From RH-AL1 sp965277355 (GTDB taxonomy: Bacteria; Pseudomonadota; Alphaproteobacteria; Rhizobiales; Beijerinckiaceae), in contig CBDICN010000002.1 of the NCBI GenBank assembly GCA_965277355.1, positions 310,001-374,000 of the forward strand: a DNA stretch of 64,000 nucleotides, in the 5' to 3' direction. Numbering within the stretch: the first letter of the stretch is position 1; the number at the start of each line of letters is the position of its first letter. The notes beneath the pieces are model-generated. The model was not told where the DNA came from, ran no database searches, and saw nothing but the letters and a program-made list of their open reading frames with translations. Position numbers and translations under genes: made by a program. This document shows, piece after piece, positions 31,007 to 40,084 of this stretch.

Positions 31007-33106
31007 CTATGCGCGCGCCCCGCGCCGCCCCTCGTAGAGCCAGGTTATCACCAAGCTGCCGAGAAGCACGACAAGCCCGAGGAAGCCGATCGCCAGCGGC
31101 GCGAACCCGATTCCCTTCACCTCGCTGGCGCCGGTCTTCTTGATCGCGACATAGTCGGAGCCGCCATAGATCGGGCTGTCGCGCATCTCGAGGAGGCGCG
31201 GCATGGCGATGGCGCCCTCGGTGCCGTCCGCGATGCGCCGCACCGTGCCACCGGTCGCTTCCGCGAGCGGGCGCAGCTTGTCGGTGGTCGAGACAACCTC
31301 CTGGAACTCGCGTGGGTTCTCCGGACCGACGTTGGCGAGGACCGAGAGATCGCCATCCATAACTTTGTAGAGGCCGAGTTCCTTGGCCGCCACGGTGCCG
31401 CTCCACAGGCCCGGCTCTCCGGCCGCGAGCTTGACCTTCAGCGTCTTGCCGGACGGCAAGGTGACGATCGCCGGTGGCACATCCTTCTTGAGGCTCTGCC
31501 GCGTCACGGTGAAGGTCTTGCCCTCGCCCGAGGCGCGCAACGCCTCCTCCTCGAGATCCGGCTCCTTCATCAGCCAGTGCGCGAGGCGGCGCAGCAGGTC
31601 GAGGTAGGGTCCACCGCCGTCGTAGCCGCGGGCCCACAGCCACATCTGGTCGGACAGCAGCTCCGCCACCCTGCCCTTGCCCTCGCGCGAGAGCACCAGA
31701 ACCGGCTTGCCGCCGGCGCCGTCCATGATCGAGGTCCCGCGGGTCACGCTGGCCGAGATCTGGCGGAACCAAGGGCTCCAGGATGGGACGTCGTTGGGGC
31801 TTTTGCCGGAGCCGACGAGGCCGCGGGTGACCGGGTGCTTGCGGCCGTCGTCCGACACGCTGGCGCGGAAGCCGGACTCGACGAGCGTGCCGTCCGGCCG
31901 CGCCGGCGCGATGCGCCCGATCGGCGAGAAGAAGATACCCTCGCTCTTGGAGAAATCAGGGCCGGCCGCCAGCAGGAGCGCCCCGCCCTCGCGCACGTAG
32001 CGCACGATATTGTCGAGGTAGACCGGCGGCAGCACGCTCTGATTCGAGTAGCGGTCGAAGATGATGAGGTCGAAGTCCTTGATCTTGCGCCCGAACAGAT
32101 CCGCCGTCGGGAAGGCGATGAGCGACAGCTCGTTGATCGGCGTGCCGTCCTGCTTCTCCGGCGGCCGCAGGATGGTGAAGTGCACGAGATCGACGTTGGC
32201 GTCGGACTTCAGGAGGTTGCGCCACATGCGCTCGCCCTGGTGCGGCTCGCCCGAGACGAGCAGCACCTTCAGCTTGTCGCGCACGCCGTCGATCGTCACC
32301 ACCGCCTTGTTGTTGATGGCCGTCAGCTCGCCCGGCAGCGCCGCGACCTCGAGCTCGATGACGTTGTTGCCGCCGTGCTCGATCTTGACCGGGACCTTGA
32401 TCGTCTCGCCGACGGACGCCTGCACGGTCGCCACCGGATTGCCGTCGCGGCGCACGGAGAGGGTCACCGCCTCGCCGTGATCGTCGGTGTCGAGCACCTT
32501 GAGCGCGATCACCTGCTCCTTGCCGACGATGCCGAAGCGCGGCGCCTCGACGAGTTCGATGCGGCGGTCGCGCTCGCCCTCGTGCCCGGTGATCAGCGCC
32601 TGCAGCGGCGCCTTGAAGCCCAGCGCATCCGCGTTCGCGGGGATGTCGTGCACCACGCCGTCGGTGATCATGAACACGCCGGCCACCTGCTCGGCCGGCA
32701 CGTCGGCGAGCCCTGCGTTCAAGGCCGAGAAGAGCTGGGTGCCGTCGTTGGCGCCGGTATCCTGGCCACCCTCGATCACGCGGACATCGACGTTGCCGAG
32801 CGCCTTGAGCTTGGCCTGCAGATCGGCCAGGGCGCGGTCGGTCTGCGCCGTCCGCTCGCCGATCGTCTGCGACCCCGACCGGTCGACGACGACGGCCACC
32901 ACATGGCGCAACGGGGTGCGGTCCTCCCGCACCAGCGACGGGTCGAACAACGCCAGCAGGACGAGCGCAAGGCCGAGCGCTCGCAGCCAGACCGCGCGCT
33001 GACGAAGGGCAAGACCGAGCGCGACGATGACGAGTCCGGCGATGCCGAGGACGACGAGCGCGGCGACCGGCAGCAGCGGGGTGAAGGCGACGGAATAGTC
33101 GATCAT
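31007..33106 (-). CDS. Membrane protein with vWA-like and class I glutamine amidotransferase-like regions
   Basis: 699 residues. Two N-terminal transmembrane helices (residues about 5-55) are followed by a von Willebrand-like segment starting VVAVVVDRSGSQTIG (a MIDAS-like DxSxS). The middle (about 270-440) has an amidotransferase-like fold with VRYVREGGALLLAAGPDFSKS but no clear catalytic Cys triad. A final helix (FLGLVVLLGSLVITWLYE) places the C-terminus at the membrane. Relatives are usually part of a moxR-DUF58-DUF4159 cluster thought to assemble or check envelope complexes. Those partners are not visible here, so it is an orphan copy. Confidence 0.78.
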   Translation of the reverse strand: MIDYSVAFTPLLPVAALVVLGIAGLVIVALGLALRQRAVWLRALGLALVLLALFDPSLVREDRTPLRHVVAVVVDRSGSQTIGERTAQTDRALADLQAKLKALGNVDVRVIEGGQDTGANDGTQLFSALNAGLADVPAEQVAGVFMITDGVVHDIPANADALGFKAPLQALITGHEGERDRRIELVEAPRFGIVGKEQVIALKVLDTDDHGEAVTLSVRRDGNPVATVQASVGETIKVPVKIEHGGNNVIELEVAALPGELTAINNKAVVTIDGVRDKLKVLLVSGEPHQGERMWRNLLKSDANVDLVHFTILRPPEKQDGTPINELSLIAFPTADLFGRKIKDFDLIIFDRYSNQSVLPPVYLDNIVRYVREGGALLLAAGPDFSKSEGIFFSPIGRIAPARPDGTLVESGFRASVSDDGRKHPVTRGLVGSGKSPNDVPSWSPWFRQISASVTRGTSIMDGAGGKPVLVLSREGKGRVAELLSDQMWLWARGYDGGGPYLDLLRRLAHWLMKEPDLEEEALRASGEGKTFTVTRQSLKKDVPPAIVTLPSGKTLKVKLAAGEPGLWSGTVAAKELGLYKVMDGDLSVLANVGPENPREFQEVVSTTDKLRPLAEATGGTVRRIADGTEGAIAMPRLLEMRDSPIYGGSDYVAIKKTGASEVKGIGFAPLAIGFLGLVVLLGSLVITWLYEGRRGARA

Positions 33107-33165
33107 GGGCGACCCTTAGCGCGCTTTGCGGCATTCGTCAGGCGCGGCGCTGTCGCGGGATGAAC

Positions 33166-33537
33166 TCAGTCTTCGTCGTCGGCCTGGACACTACGGATCC
33201 GGGCGATGGCGTCCTCGGTGTACTCGATCTCGCCGTCCCAATATTGTTGCAAGGTCGTCCGGTTAAGGTCGATCCACAGGGCCAGCAGGACCTCTTCGTT
33301 CGAAGCCAGCCGCTTGCCGGCTTTGAACCCGAACGGGGCGATCGCGTACGATCCCGTCTCGTCCGATCGCACACGCGGCTCCGGTGACACCTTCACCCTC
33401 GCGGCATGCCTCGCATCATCCCGCTGCGAGATGAAGACGATGAACGGCAGCCCAGTGGTCTTCTGACGCAAGTTCGCCATGCCATAGGTCGCCTGGCCCT
33501 CTGCGGTGTCCGCGCGTGAACCGGTCTGAACGTTCAT
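33166..33537 (-). CDS. Hypothetical protein
   Basis: 123 residues from the ATG at 33537, chosen for GAGGA eight bases upstream. No family recognised with certainty. The central block GLPFIVFISQRDDARHAARVKV and the acidic C-terminus YWDGEIEYTEDAIARIRSV suggest a small alpha/beta protein that may contact nucleic acids or another protein. No signal peptide. It lies 59 bases upstream of the vWA-like membrane protein gene on the same strand, so the two may be co-transcribed. Confidence 0.65.
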   Translation of the reverse strand: MNVQTGSRADTAEGQATYGMANLRQKTTGLPFIVFISQRDDARHAARVKVSPEPRVRSDETGSYAIAPFGFKAGKRLASNEEVLLALWIDLNRTTLQQYWDGEIEYTEDAIARIRSVQADDED

Positions 33538-33603
33538 GACGCTGTCCTCACCGCATGATGCTGGCAGAGCCGGGCGAGAAAGCAACCAAGCGTCCGCCGA
33601 TCA

Positions 33604-34425
33604 TCACTCCTCCGGCGCATCCGCCCACGCACGCCCGGTCCAGAGCCGCACCGTGACGTGGGCGCAGCCGTCCTCGATCGCGATCAAGTTGTAGGCGTTG
33701 GGCTCGTCGCCGCGCAGCCGGGTCGAGGTGGCGGAGCCCGCTTGCACCGCGAGCAGGCGGCCCTTGCACCCGCTCGCACCGGCACCGTCGACCGCGACCC
33801 TCTCCGGCCCGAGGCCGTCGGCCTCGGCGAAGCGGGCGTAATGACGGTGGAGGTGCCCCGCCAGCGTCAATCCGACACCGCGGCGGCGGAAGGCGGCGAG
33901 CGCCTTGTCGGCGCGGCCGACGAGGCGGGCCTCCTCGTCCCACGGCGGCGGCATGAAGGGGTGGTGCCCGACCACGATCTTGAACAGCTGATCCGGCATC
34001 TTCGATAGGCGCCCCTCGGCGGAGGCGATCTGCCAGCGGCGGATCTTGCCCTGCGACCAGTCCCGCTCCGGCGCCCAGGTGCGCACGGTGTTGAGGCAGA
34101 CGACGCCGATCTCGTCGTCCTGGAAGGTCGGCTCGGTGTCCGGCGCGATGAAGCGGCGGTAGCGCGCGAACGGCCGCGCGAAGCGCTGCATCAGGTGGTA
34201 GGGCGAGATGTCGTGATTGCCGGGCACCCCGATCCAGGGCTTCGGCAGCCGGGCGAGAAAGGCCTTCGCCTCGGCATATTCGACGCGCCGCGCCGCCATC
34301 GTGAAATCGCCCGACGCGATGATCAGGTCGGGGCGTTGCGCATCGAGTTCGGCGACGAGGGCTTCCACGACGGTCGGGTCGGTGCGGCCGAAATGCAGGT
34401 CGGAGATCTGCGCGATGCGCTTCAT
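33604..34425 (-). CDS. Calcineurin-like metallophosphoesterase
   Basis: 273 residues from the ATG at 34425, which overlaps the stop of the diacylglycerol kinase gene (ATGA). All metal-binding motifs are seen in order: QISDLHFG near 6-13, IASGDFT near 40, GVPGNHD near 66-72, VGHHPF near 150 and LAGHLHRHY near 192. Such enzymes hydrolyse phosphomonoesters or diesters, for example UDP-diacylglucosamine, cyclic nucleotides or phospholipids. Coupling to a lipid kinase suggests a phospholipid-related substrate (inference). Confidence 0.92.
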   Translation of the reverse strand: MKRIAQISDLHFGRTDPTVVEALVAELDAQRPDLIIASGDFTMAARRVEYAEAKAFLARLPKPWIGVPGNHDISPYHLMQRFARPFARYRRFIAPDTEPTFQDDEIGVVCLNTVRTWAPERDWSQGKIRRWQIASAEGRLSKMPDQLFKIVVGHHPFMPPPWDEEARLVGRADKALAAFRRRGVGLTLAGHLHRHYARFAEADGLGPERVAVDGAGASGCKGRLLAVQAGSATSTRLRGDEPNAYNLIAIEDGCAHVTVRLWTGRAWADAPEE

Positions 34426-35321
34426 GCCTCGGCATCCCGCGGCACGATGACGGACAATGCCAACGGACGGATGGTGTAGCGCAGCGGCGCATCGATCAAC
34501 CGGACCTCGCCGTCGTTCATGACCCGCAACGCCCGCTGCTTCGAGGCGATCGCGAGGTCGGCGACATCGAAGCGCTCGAGCCCCGGCAGCCGGTGCCAGT
34601 CGCCGAGCGCGAGACCGTAGGCGAGGCGCAGCATTCGCCAGATGGTGAGGCGCCGGCCGATATAGAGCGTGAGGCGACCGCCGTCGACCGGATCGCGAAT
34701 GAGGATGTTGCCGGCCTTCTCGACGAAGTCGTTGTTGACGACGACCAGCATGTGGAAGCGCAGATGACGTTCGCCGCCCTCGATCGTGCAGGTCACGGCC
34801 TCCCGCGGGTAGCGCCACAAATGGCGTGCGAAACCCGACACGAAGCGCGCGGCGCCGCGCAGGTCCGCACCGCCGCGCTGCGCCTCGCGGTACTTCGCCA
34901 TATGAGCCGGCAGACCGAGCATCGAGCTGATCAGGAACGTGTGACCGTTGACGTCGCCGACGTCGATCTTCTTCCGCTTGCCGGTGCCGAGGGTCGCCAC
35001 AGCCTCGTCGAGGTCGAGCGGCACGCCGAGATCCTTGGCGAGCAGGTTCATCGTGCCGAGCGGCAACATGCCCAGCGGCTTGTCGCGGGCGGCCATCACG
35101 CTCGCCGCGCAGGCCATCGTGCCGTCCCCGCCGGCGACGACGAGCGCCTCGATCCCGGGCGCGTTGGCCGCATCCTCGATGCGCTCGGGCAGCGGCGCGC
35201 CGTCACCGGCCTCGTGGGCGATCTCGAGGCCGGCGGCGGCCAGCTTCTCGCGGATAACCTCCGGTGTAATGCCCTTGGACATCGAGCCGGAGGTCGCATT
35301 GATGACAAGCGCGATGCGCAT
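34422..35321 (-). CDS. Diacylglycerol/lipid kinase (DagK/LCB5 family)
   Basis: 299 residues. Catalytic domain features are clear: IALVINATSGSMSKG at the N-terminus, the glycine-rich nucleotide loop VVAGGDGTMACAASVM near 63-78, and LGMLPLGTMNLLAKDLGVP near 85-103. The C-terminal beta-sandwich contains VGDVNGHTFLISSMLG. The enzyme phosphorylates diacylglycerol or a related lipid at the membrane face. It is translationally coupled to a metallophosphoesterase. The first Gly-Asn motif of some homologues reads NATSGS here, within normal variation. Confidence 0.9.
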   Translation of the reverse strand: MRIALVINATSGSMSKGITPEVIREKLAAAGLEIAHEAGDGAPLPERIEDAANAPGIEALVVAGGDGTMACAASVMAARDKPLGMLPLGTMNLLAKDLGVPLDLDEAVATLGTGKRKKIDVGDVNGHTFLISSMLGLPAHMAKYREAQRGGADLRGAARFVSGFARHLWRYPREAVTCTIEGGERHLRFHMLVVVNNDFVEKAGNILIRDPVDGGRLTLYIGRRLTIWRMLRLAYGLALGDWHRLPGLERFDVADLAIASKQRALRVMNDGEVRLIDAPLRYTIRPLALSVIVPRDAEA

Positions 35322-35401
35322 CGGGCCTCAGGTGTGGCGGAACACGGCCACAGGCGCACAGTTGCACGTCAAGGCGATGTCATCTCGGAGCCGGCGACGG
35401 A

Positions 35402-35935
35402 TCAGGCGGCCCGCGCGGTCATTCCCGTTGATCGGCGCCGGAGGCGCGGCTCGCGGATCGTAAGGCCGAACACGAGCCCGTACAGCGCCGCGAGCCAGAG
35501 GGAGGTCGACAGAGTCTCGGCGGGCGGATCGGGCACGAAGCTCGCGACCGCCGCGGTGAAGAAATAGGCCGCGACAGGCATCGCGAGAACCGTCAGAAGA
35601 TCGAGGCCGAGACGCCTGAGGCTGTATTCCGCCGGCATCAAAATTAGGACGACGAGGGCGAGCACCGGCAGTGTGGCGCCGAGATAGATCGGGAGCAGCG
35701 GCGCCAGCATGTCCGGCAGCTGAGAAACGGCGTCGACAAGAACGCCGCCGCCGGCGCCCAGCAGGCGGGGGATCGCCGCGAAGTCGCCGGTGAAGAGCAG
35801 CGCGAAGAACTGCAAGGCGCCAAGCAGCGGCGGCGTGAGCACGGCGCCGAGTTGGCCGTCCATGTAGGCGCCGGCGAGCCCCCACAAAAGCGGCGTGAGC
35901 ACAAGGGTCGTGACGATTCGCAACCACCAGCGCAT
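35402..35935 (-). CDS. Hypothetical integral membrane protein
   Basis: 177 residues from the ATG at 35935, with GGAGGAAGG seven bases upstream. Four to five hydrophobic helices are visible: IVTTLVLTPLLWGLAGAY, LLGALQFFALLFTG, PIYLGATLPVLALVVLILM, VLAMPVAAYFFTAAVAS and LWLAALYGLVFGL. The C-terminus is basic and should be cytoplasmic. No family recognised. It is a stand-alone gene between the lipid kinase and tsf, both on the same strand. Confidence 0.65.
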   Translation of the reverse strand: MRWWLRIVTTLVLTPLLWGLAGAYMDGQLGAVLTPPLLGALQFFALLFTGDFAAIPRLLGAGGGVLVDAVSQLPDMLAPLLPIYLGATLPVLALVVLILMPAEYSLRRLGLDLLTVLAMPVAAYFFTAAVASFVPDPPAETLSTSLWLAALYGLVFGLTIREPRLRRRSTGMTARAA

Positions 35936-36184
35936 GAGCGGGCCTTCCTCCCCGGCAGACAACGCCTGCCGCGCGAGCTGTCAAGCCGGCGTCTCGTCGT
36001 TCAAGCGGATGCCGGTCGGCGGACGTTTCGCGAAGCCGTTCGGCACGCCGGATCGCCGCGAACCCCCCTGCAACGACGGCCGCCACGTCGCGACCGCCGC
36101 TCCGCGCACCTGCATGCCGTCAAGGCCGCGAGCCAAAAGGGTCCGCGGCTGATCATGGAGCAAGAACGCGACCCGCAGGACGCG

Positions 36185-37120
36185 TCAGGCGTGGCCCGAC
36201 GCAGCCGCCGCGACCTCGGCGGCGAAGTCCGACGTTTCCTTGTCGATGCCTTCGCCGAGCGCGTAGCGCACGAAGGCCTTGAGTTCGACCGGGGCTCCGA
36301 CGCCGACGGCTTCCTTGACGATCTGGCCGATCGTCTTGCCGCCATGCTCCTCGGCATGGATCGACACCTGGTCGATGAGGCAGTTCTCCTTGAAGAAGCT
36401 CTTCAGACCGGACTCGACGATCTTGTCGACGACGTGAGGCGGCTTGCCGGCGCCGTTCTTCTCGGCCAGCACCGACTTCTCGCGGGCGATCACCTCGGAG
36501 GCAATGCCGCTCGCATCGAGCGCCAGCGGATTGATGGCGGCGACATGCTGGGCGATCTTGCGGCCCATCGCGAGGAGCGCCTCGGTCGAACCGCTCGACT
36601 CGAGCGCGACGATCACGCCGATCTTGCCGAGCCCGTCGGCGACCTGGTTGTGCACGTAGGTCGCGACCACCCCCGAGGCGACCTGGCGGAAGGCAGCCCG
36701 GCGCACGGTCATGTTCTCGCCGATCGTCGCGATCGCGTTGGCGATCGCGCTCTCCACGGTGCCGCCGCCCGGATAGGCCGCCGCCTTGATCGCGTCGACA
36801 TCGGAGAGCTCGCCCTTGAGGCCGACCTCGGCGATGGCACGCACCAACGCTTGGAAATCCTCGTTGCGGGCGACGAAGTCGGTCTCGGAGTTCACCTCGA
36901 CGATGAGGCCGTGCGTACCATCGACGGCGATGCCGATGAGGCCTTCGGCGGCGACGCGACCGCTCTTCTTGGCGGCCTTGGACAGGCCCTTCTTGCGCAG
37001 CCAGTCGATTGCGCCCTCGATGTCGCCGGCGGTCTCGGTCAGCGCGTTCTTGCAGTCCATCATGCCGGCGCCGGTCTTCTCGCGAAGCTCCTTCACCATC
37101 GCCGCGGAAATGTTCGCCAT
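36185..37120 (-). CDS. tsf: Translation elongation factor Ts
   Basis: 311 residues from the ATG at 37120. The UBA-like N-terminus (VKELREKTGAGMMDCKNAL) contains the invariant TGAGMMDCK, followed by the EF-Tu binding core with EVNSETDFVARNEDF near 75-90 and the tandem dimerisation subdomains. The C-terminal FVRYALGEGI is normal. EF-Ts exchanges GDP for GTP on EF-Tu. It is downstream of rpsB on the same strand, as in nearly all bacteria, although here a long palindromic repeat separates the two genes. Confidence 0.97.
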   Translation of the reverse strand: MANISAAMVKELREKTGAGMMDCKNALTETAGDIEGAIDWLRKKGLSKAAKKSGRVAAEGLIGIAVDGTHGLIVEVNSETDFVARNEDFQALVRAIAEVGLKGELSDVDAIKAAAYPGGGTVESAIANAIATIGENMTVRRAAFRQVASGVVATYVHNQVADGLGKIGVIVALESSGSTEALLAMGRKIAQHVAAINPLALDASGIASEVIAREKSVLAEKNGAGKPPHVVDKIVESGLKSFFKENCLIDQVSIHAEEHGGKTIGQIVKEAVGVGAPVELKAFVRYALGEGIDKETSDFAAEVAAAASGHA

Positions 37121-37188
37121 CGCACATGGTCCTTTCCGGGGCACGATCCGTCTTGGAAAGCGCGCCAGCCTACAAGTTTTGCGTTCTC

Positions 37189-37344
37189 CCTTCTCGCGCT
37201 CGCGGGAGAAGGTGGTCCCGGCGTAAGCCGGAAGCGGATGAGGGCCGTCCAGGAAGAGAACACACCCTCGCATCCAGCGTAACGCCCGGCACCCTCATCC
37301 GTTACGGCTCCGCCGCGACACCTTCTCCCGCGAACGGGAGAAGG
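37189..37344. repeat. Long inverted intergenic repeat between rpsB and tsf
   Basis: 156 bases with outer arms CCTTCTCGCGCTCGCGGGAGAAGG and CCTTCTCCCGCGAACGGGAGAAGG, each itself a hairpin, and inner arms GCGGATGAGGG and CCCTCATCCGTTACGG. The core is a type seen widely between genes in rhizobial genomes. It may act as an mRNA processing, attenuation or stabilising structure between rpsB and tsf. Confidence 0.8.
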
Positions 37345-37381
37345 AAGACCCTCTCCGCGAGCGGACGAAAAGGCGGCGGCG

Positions 37382-38422
37382 TCAGGCCGCGAGCAGGCCG
37401 CGCGCTTGGTTGATCCAGCCGTCGCGATCGATGCGGCCGCCCAACTTGAGGTCGGCATCGACCTTCGCCGCGTCCTCGGGCGTCATCGCGGCGATCTGCC
37501 AGTAGTGAAAGATGCCGCCATCGTTCAGCTTCTTGACGACCTGCGGACCGATACCCTGCAGCTTGGCGAAATCGTCCGGGGCGCCGCGAGGCGCAGCGAG
37601 GATCTCAAAGGTCTCGGCCGGCGCCTCGAACACGGCCGCCTCGACCGGCAGGCTCACCTCCGGCTCGGCCGCCTCCGGCAGCACCTCGACCATCGGCGCC
37701 TCGGCCTCGCCGAAGTCGACCCCTTGCGTCCCTTGGCTGCGCTGAATGCCGTCGAGCGCGGCGCGGGCGAACAGATCGCAGTACATCGCGATGGCGCGGC
37801 CGGCGTCGTCGTTGCCCGGAATCGGGAAGGTGATGCCGTCCGGGTCGGAATTGGTATCGAGGATCGCCGCGACGGGGATGTTGAGGCGGTTGGCCTCCTT
37901 GATCGCGAGTTGCTCCTTGTTGGAGTCGATGACGAAGATGAGGTCGGGCACACCGCCCATGTCCTTGATGCCGCCGAGCGCCTTGTCGAGCTTCTCGCGC
38001 TCGCGGCTCATCATCAGGCGCTCCTTCTTGGTGAGACCGGAGGCCCCGTTGTCGAGCTGGTCGTCGATTTTGCGCAGGCGCTGGATCGAGGCCGAGATCG
38101 TCTTCCAGTTGGTCAGCATGCCGCCGAGCCAACGCGAGTTAATGTAATATTGCGCCGAACGCTTAGCGGCGTCCGCGATCTGCTCCTGGGCTTGGCGCTT
38201 GGTGCCGACGAACAGCACGCGACCGCCGCGCGCGACCGTGTCGGACACGGCCTTCAGCGCCTGGTGCAGCAACGGCACCGTCTGGGCGAGGTCGATGATG
38301 TGGATGTTGTTGCGCGCGCCGAAGATATAGGTCCCCATCTTGGGGTTCCAGCGGTGCGACTGATGCCCGAAGTGGGCGCCGGACTCGAGGAGCCCACGCA
38401 TGGTGAAATCAGGCAGTGCCAT
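37382..38422 (-). CDS. rpsB: 30S ribosomal protein S2
   Basis: 346 residues from the ATG at 38422, longer than the 240 residues of E. coli S2. The S2 core is complete: MRGLLESGAHFGHQSHRWNP, ARNNIHIIDLAQT, FVGTKRQAQE, NSRWLGGMLTNWKT, and PDLIFVIDSNKEQLAIKEA. After about residue 255 there is an acidic linker and a C-terminal helix-hairpin-helix-like domain (FAKLQGIGPQVVKKLNDGGIF, cut here), which is normal for alphaproteobacteria. It is the first gene of the rpsB-tsf unit. Confidence 0.97.
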   Translation of the reverse strand: MALPDFTMRGLLESGAHFGHQSHRWNPKMGTYIFGARNNIHIIDLAQTVPLLHQALKAVSDTVARGGRVLFVGTKRQAQEQIADAAKRSAQYYINSRWLGGMLTNWKTISASIQRLRKIDDQLDNGASGLTKKERLMMSREREKLDKALGGIKDMGGVPDLIFVIDSNKEQLAIKEANRLNIPVAAILDTNSDPDGITFPIPGNDDAGRAIAMYCDLFARAALDGIQRSQGTQGVDFGEAEAPMVEVLPEAAEPEVSLPVEAAVFEAPAETFEILAAPRGAPDDFAKLQGIGPQVVKKLNDGGIFHYWQIAAMTPEDAAKVDADLKLGGRIDRDGWINQARGLLAA

Positions 38423-38667
38423 AGGAACATTCGTCTCCGGTTGAACCGCCGCGGATCGTTTGGCCCCGAGGGGCACCGGAAGCACGCCTTGAAGCAGGCG
38501 CGCGCGATCCACGTGTGGAATGCGAGGTTGTATACGGCCGAAACTGCCGCGCGACAAGCGAATTGCGGCAGCGCAAGAAAGCGTCGTTCACGGGCTGGAG
38601 AGCCGACGGCTCGCCGGGACACGTGTCGAGTTCTACCGTGATCAGCATCAACGGTGACGTGATCTCC

Positions 38668-39489
38668 TTACCCAAACGTGCGCGGGTCGGGGCCGATCCG
38701 CCCATCCGGCCGGTCCAGCTTGGCGATCGACGCATGATCCTCGCCATCGAGGACGAAATCGAACACGTCGATGTTCTCTCTGATGCGCGACGGCGTCGAT
38801 GATTTCGGAATGACCATCAGGCCGAGGTCGAGATGCCAACGGAGAACGACCTGCGCCGGGCTTTTGCCGTGCTTATCGGCGATGCGGACGAGTTCGGGCT
38901 GCTTCAGCCCGGCGCCCTGCCCGAGCGGGCTCCACGATTCGGTGACGATCCCCTGCCGGGCGTGGAAGGCGCGCAGTTCGGCCTGCTGGAACCCCGGATG
39001 GAGCTCGATCTGGTTGACCGCCGGAACGATGCCGGTCGCGTCCACGATCCGCTCGAGGTTCTCGACAGTGAAGTTCGAGACGCCGATCGAGGTGGTAAGC
39101 CCGGCATCGCGAAAGCCGATCATCGCCTTCCATGTCGCCACGAAATCGCTGCTCTGGACCGGCCAATGGATGAGGTAGAGCGCCACCGACTCCACGCCGA
39201 GCTTGCGCAGGCTCTCCTCGATCGCCTTCCCGGCGGAAGCCGGCTCGCGGCGGTCGTTCCACAGCTTGGTGGTCACAGCGACGTTGCCGCTAGGTTGCGC
39301 CGCGCCCTGAAGGGCGCGACCGACGCCCTCCTCGTTGCCGTAGATGGCCGCCGTGTCGATCGCGCGGTATCCCGCCGCTATCGCCGCGCCGACGACGGTC
39401 GCGGCCTCGGTCTGAGGAACCTTGAAGACCCCGAAGCCGAGCTGCGGGAGGGTGTGTCCGTCGTTCAACGTGACCGTGGTCTGAGGCAT
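38668..39489 (-). CDS. Aldo/keto reductase
   Basis: 273 residues of the AKR5-like 2,5-diketo-gluconate reductase group. The catalytic tetrad is visible: Asp in AIDTAAIYGNE, Tyr in the same segment, Lys in VTTKLWND and His in LIHWP. GVSNFTVENLERI and VNQIELHPGFQQ follow, and the NADPH-binding VIPKSSTPSRIRENI lies near 235. It reduces small carbonyls with NADPH; the natural substrate is not evident. Monocistronic, on the same strand as rpsB but 245 bases upstream of it. Confidence 0.93.
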   Translation of the reverse strand: MPQTTVTLNDGHTLPQLGFGVFKVPQTEAATVVGAAIAAGYRAIDTAAIYGNEEGVGRALQGAAQPSGNVAVTTKLWNDRREPASAGKAIEESLRKLGVESVALYLIHWPVQSSDFVATWKAMIGFRDAGLTTSIGVSNFTVENLERIVDATGIVPAVNQIELHPGFQQAELRAFHARQGIVTESWSPLGQGAGLKQPELVRIADKHGKSPAQVVLRWHLDLGLMVIPKSSTPSRIRENIDVFDFVLDGEDHASIAKLDRPDGRIGPDPRTFG

Positions 39490-39656
39490 GGGATTTTGCT
39501 TTCACCGTCGCGCCTCAATCCGCTCGCGAACGCGGCGTTCCCTGCTGCCCCGACGTCAGCCCCTCGCGCGGACGGCATATCGACAAGGCCGGAGCGATCT
39601 GCCACGTTTCACACAGCGACTGCATTCGGACGGCGCCGGAATAAAGCTTCTTGTCC

Positions 39657-39971
39657 ATGGTTCACGATGTCGAGTTGATGCGCGAACTCATGTTCGTCCT
39701 CGAGACCCGCCAGATCTCACCGCGCACCACGGTCGTGATCTCGATCGAGGACGAGGCTCGCGACATCGGCTGCATACCGCAGGCGGTCGAGCACAGCCTC
39801 AACATTCTACAGGATCTTGAATACATCGAAGGTCCGGGCGCCGACGAGCCGGGCTTTTGGCTGTTCCGGAAGCTCACCCGCAAAGGCAACCACTTCATCA
39901 AGGCGACCCGCCGCGAGAGCGACTGGGAGCGTCTGAAGCAGCATTACGAGCGCTATGCGCAAGGTGCCTGA
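39657..39971 (+). CDS. DUF2513-like small winged-helix protein
   Basis: 104 residues from the ATG at 39657 (a TTG two codons upstream is also possible). The pattern DVELMRELMFVLETRQ, then IPQAVEHSLNILQDLEYIEGP and FRKLTRKGNHFIKATR to WERLKQHY follows DUF2513, a compact winged-helix-like domain. Such proteins often accompany mobile or restriction genes, but here it is alone next to a transporter binding protein. Function unknown. Confidence 0.7.
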   Translation: MVHDVELMRELMFVLETRQISPRTTVVISIEDEARDIGCIPQAVEHSLNILQDLEYIEGPGADEPGFWLFRKLTRKGNHFIKATRRESDWERLKQHYERYAQGA

Positions 39972-40084
39972 GCGTTGCCTTAGCCGCATGTCCGCTTGAC
40001 AACCGCCGTGCCTTCGATGCGCATCCCCTCGCCGTGCCGTCGAAATCCGGGCGGCGTGCGGCGCTGGGCGGTGCGGAGATGGGA

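Noticed and set aside
35981..36163. 60-codon open frame on the minus strand between the membrane protein and tsf
   Set aside because: No ribosome-binding site and no homology recognised; kept only as a possibility.
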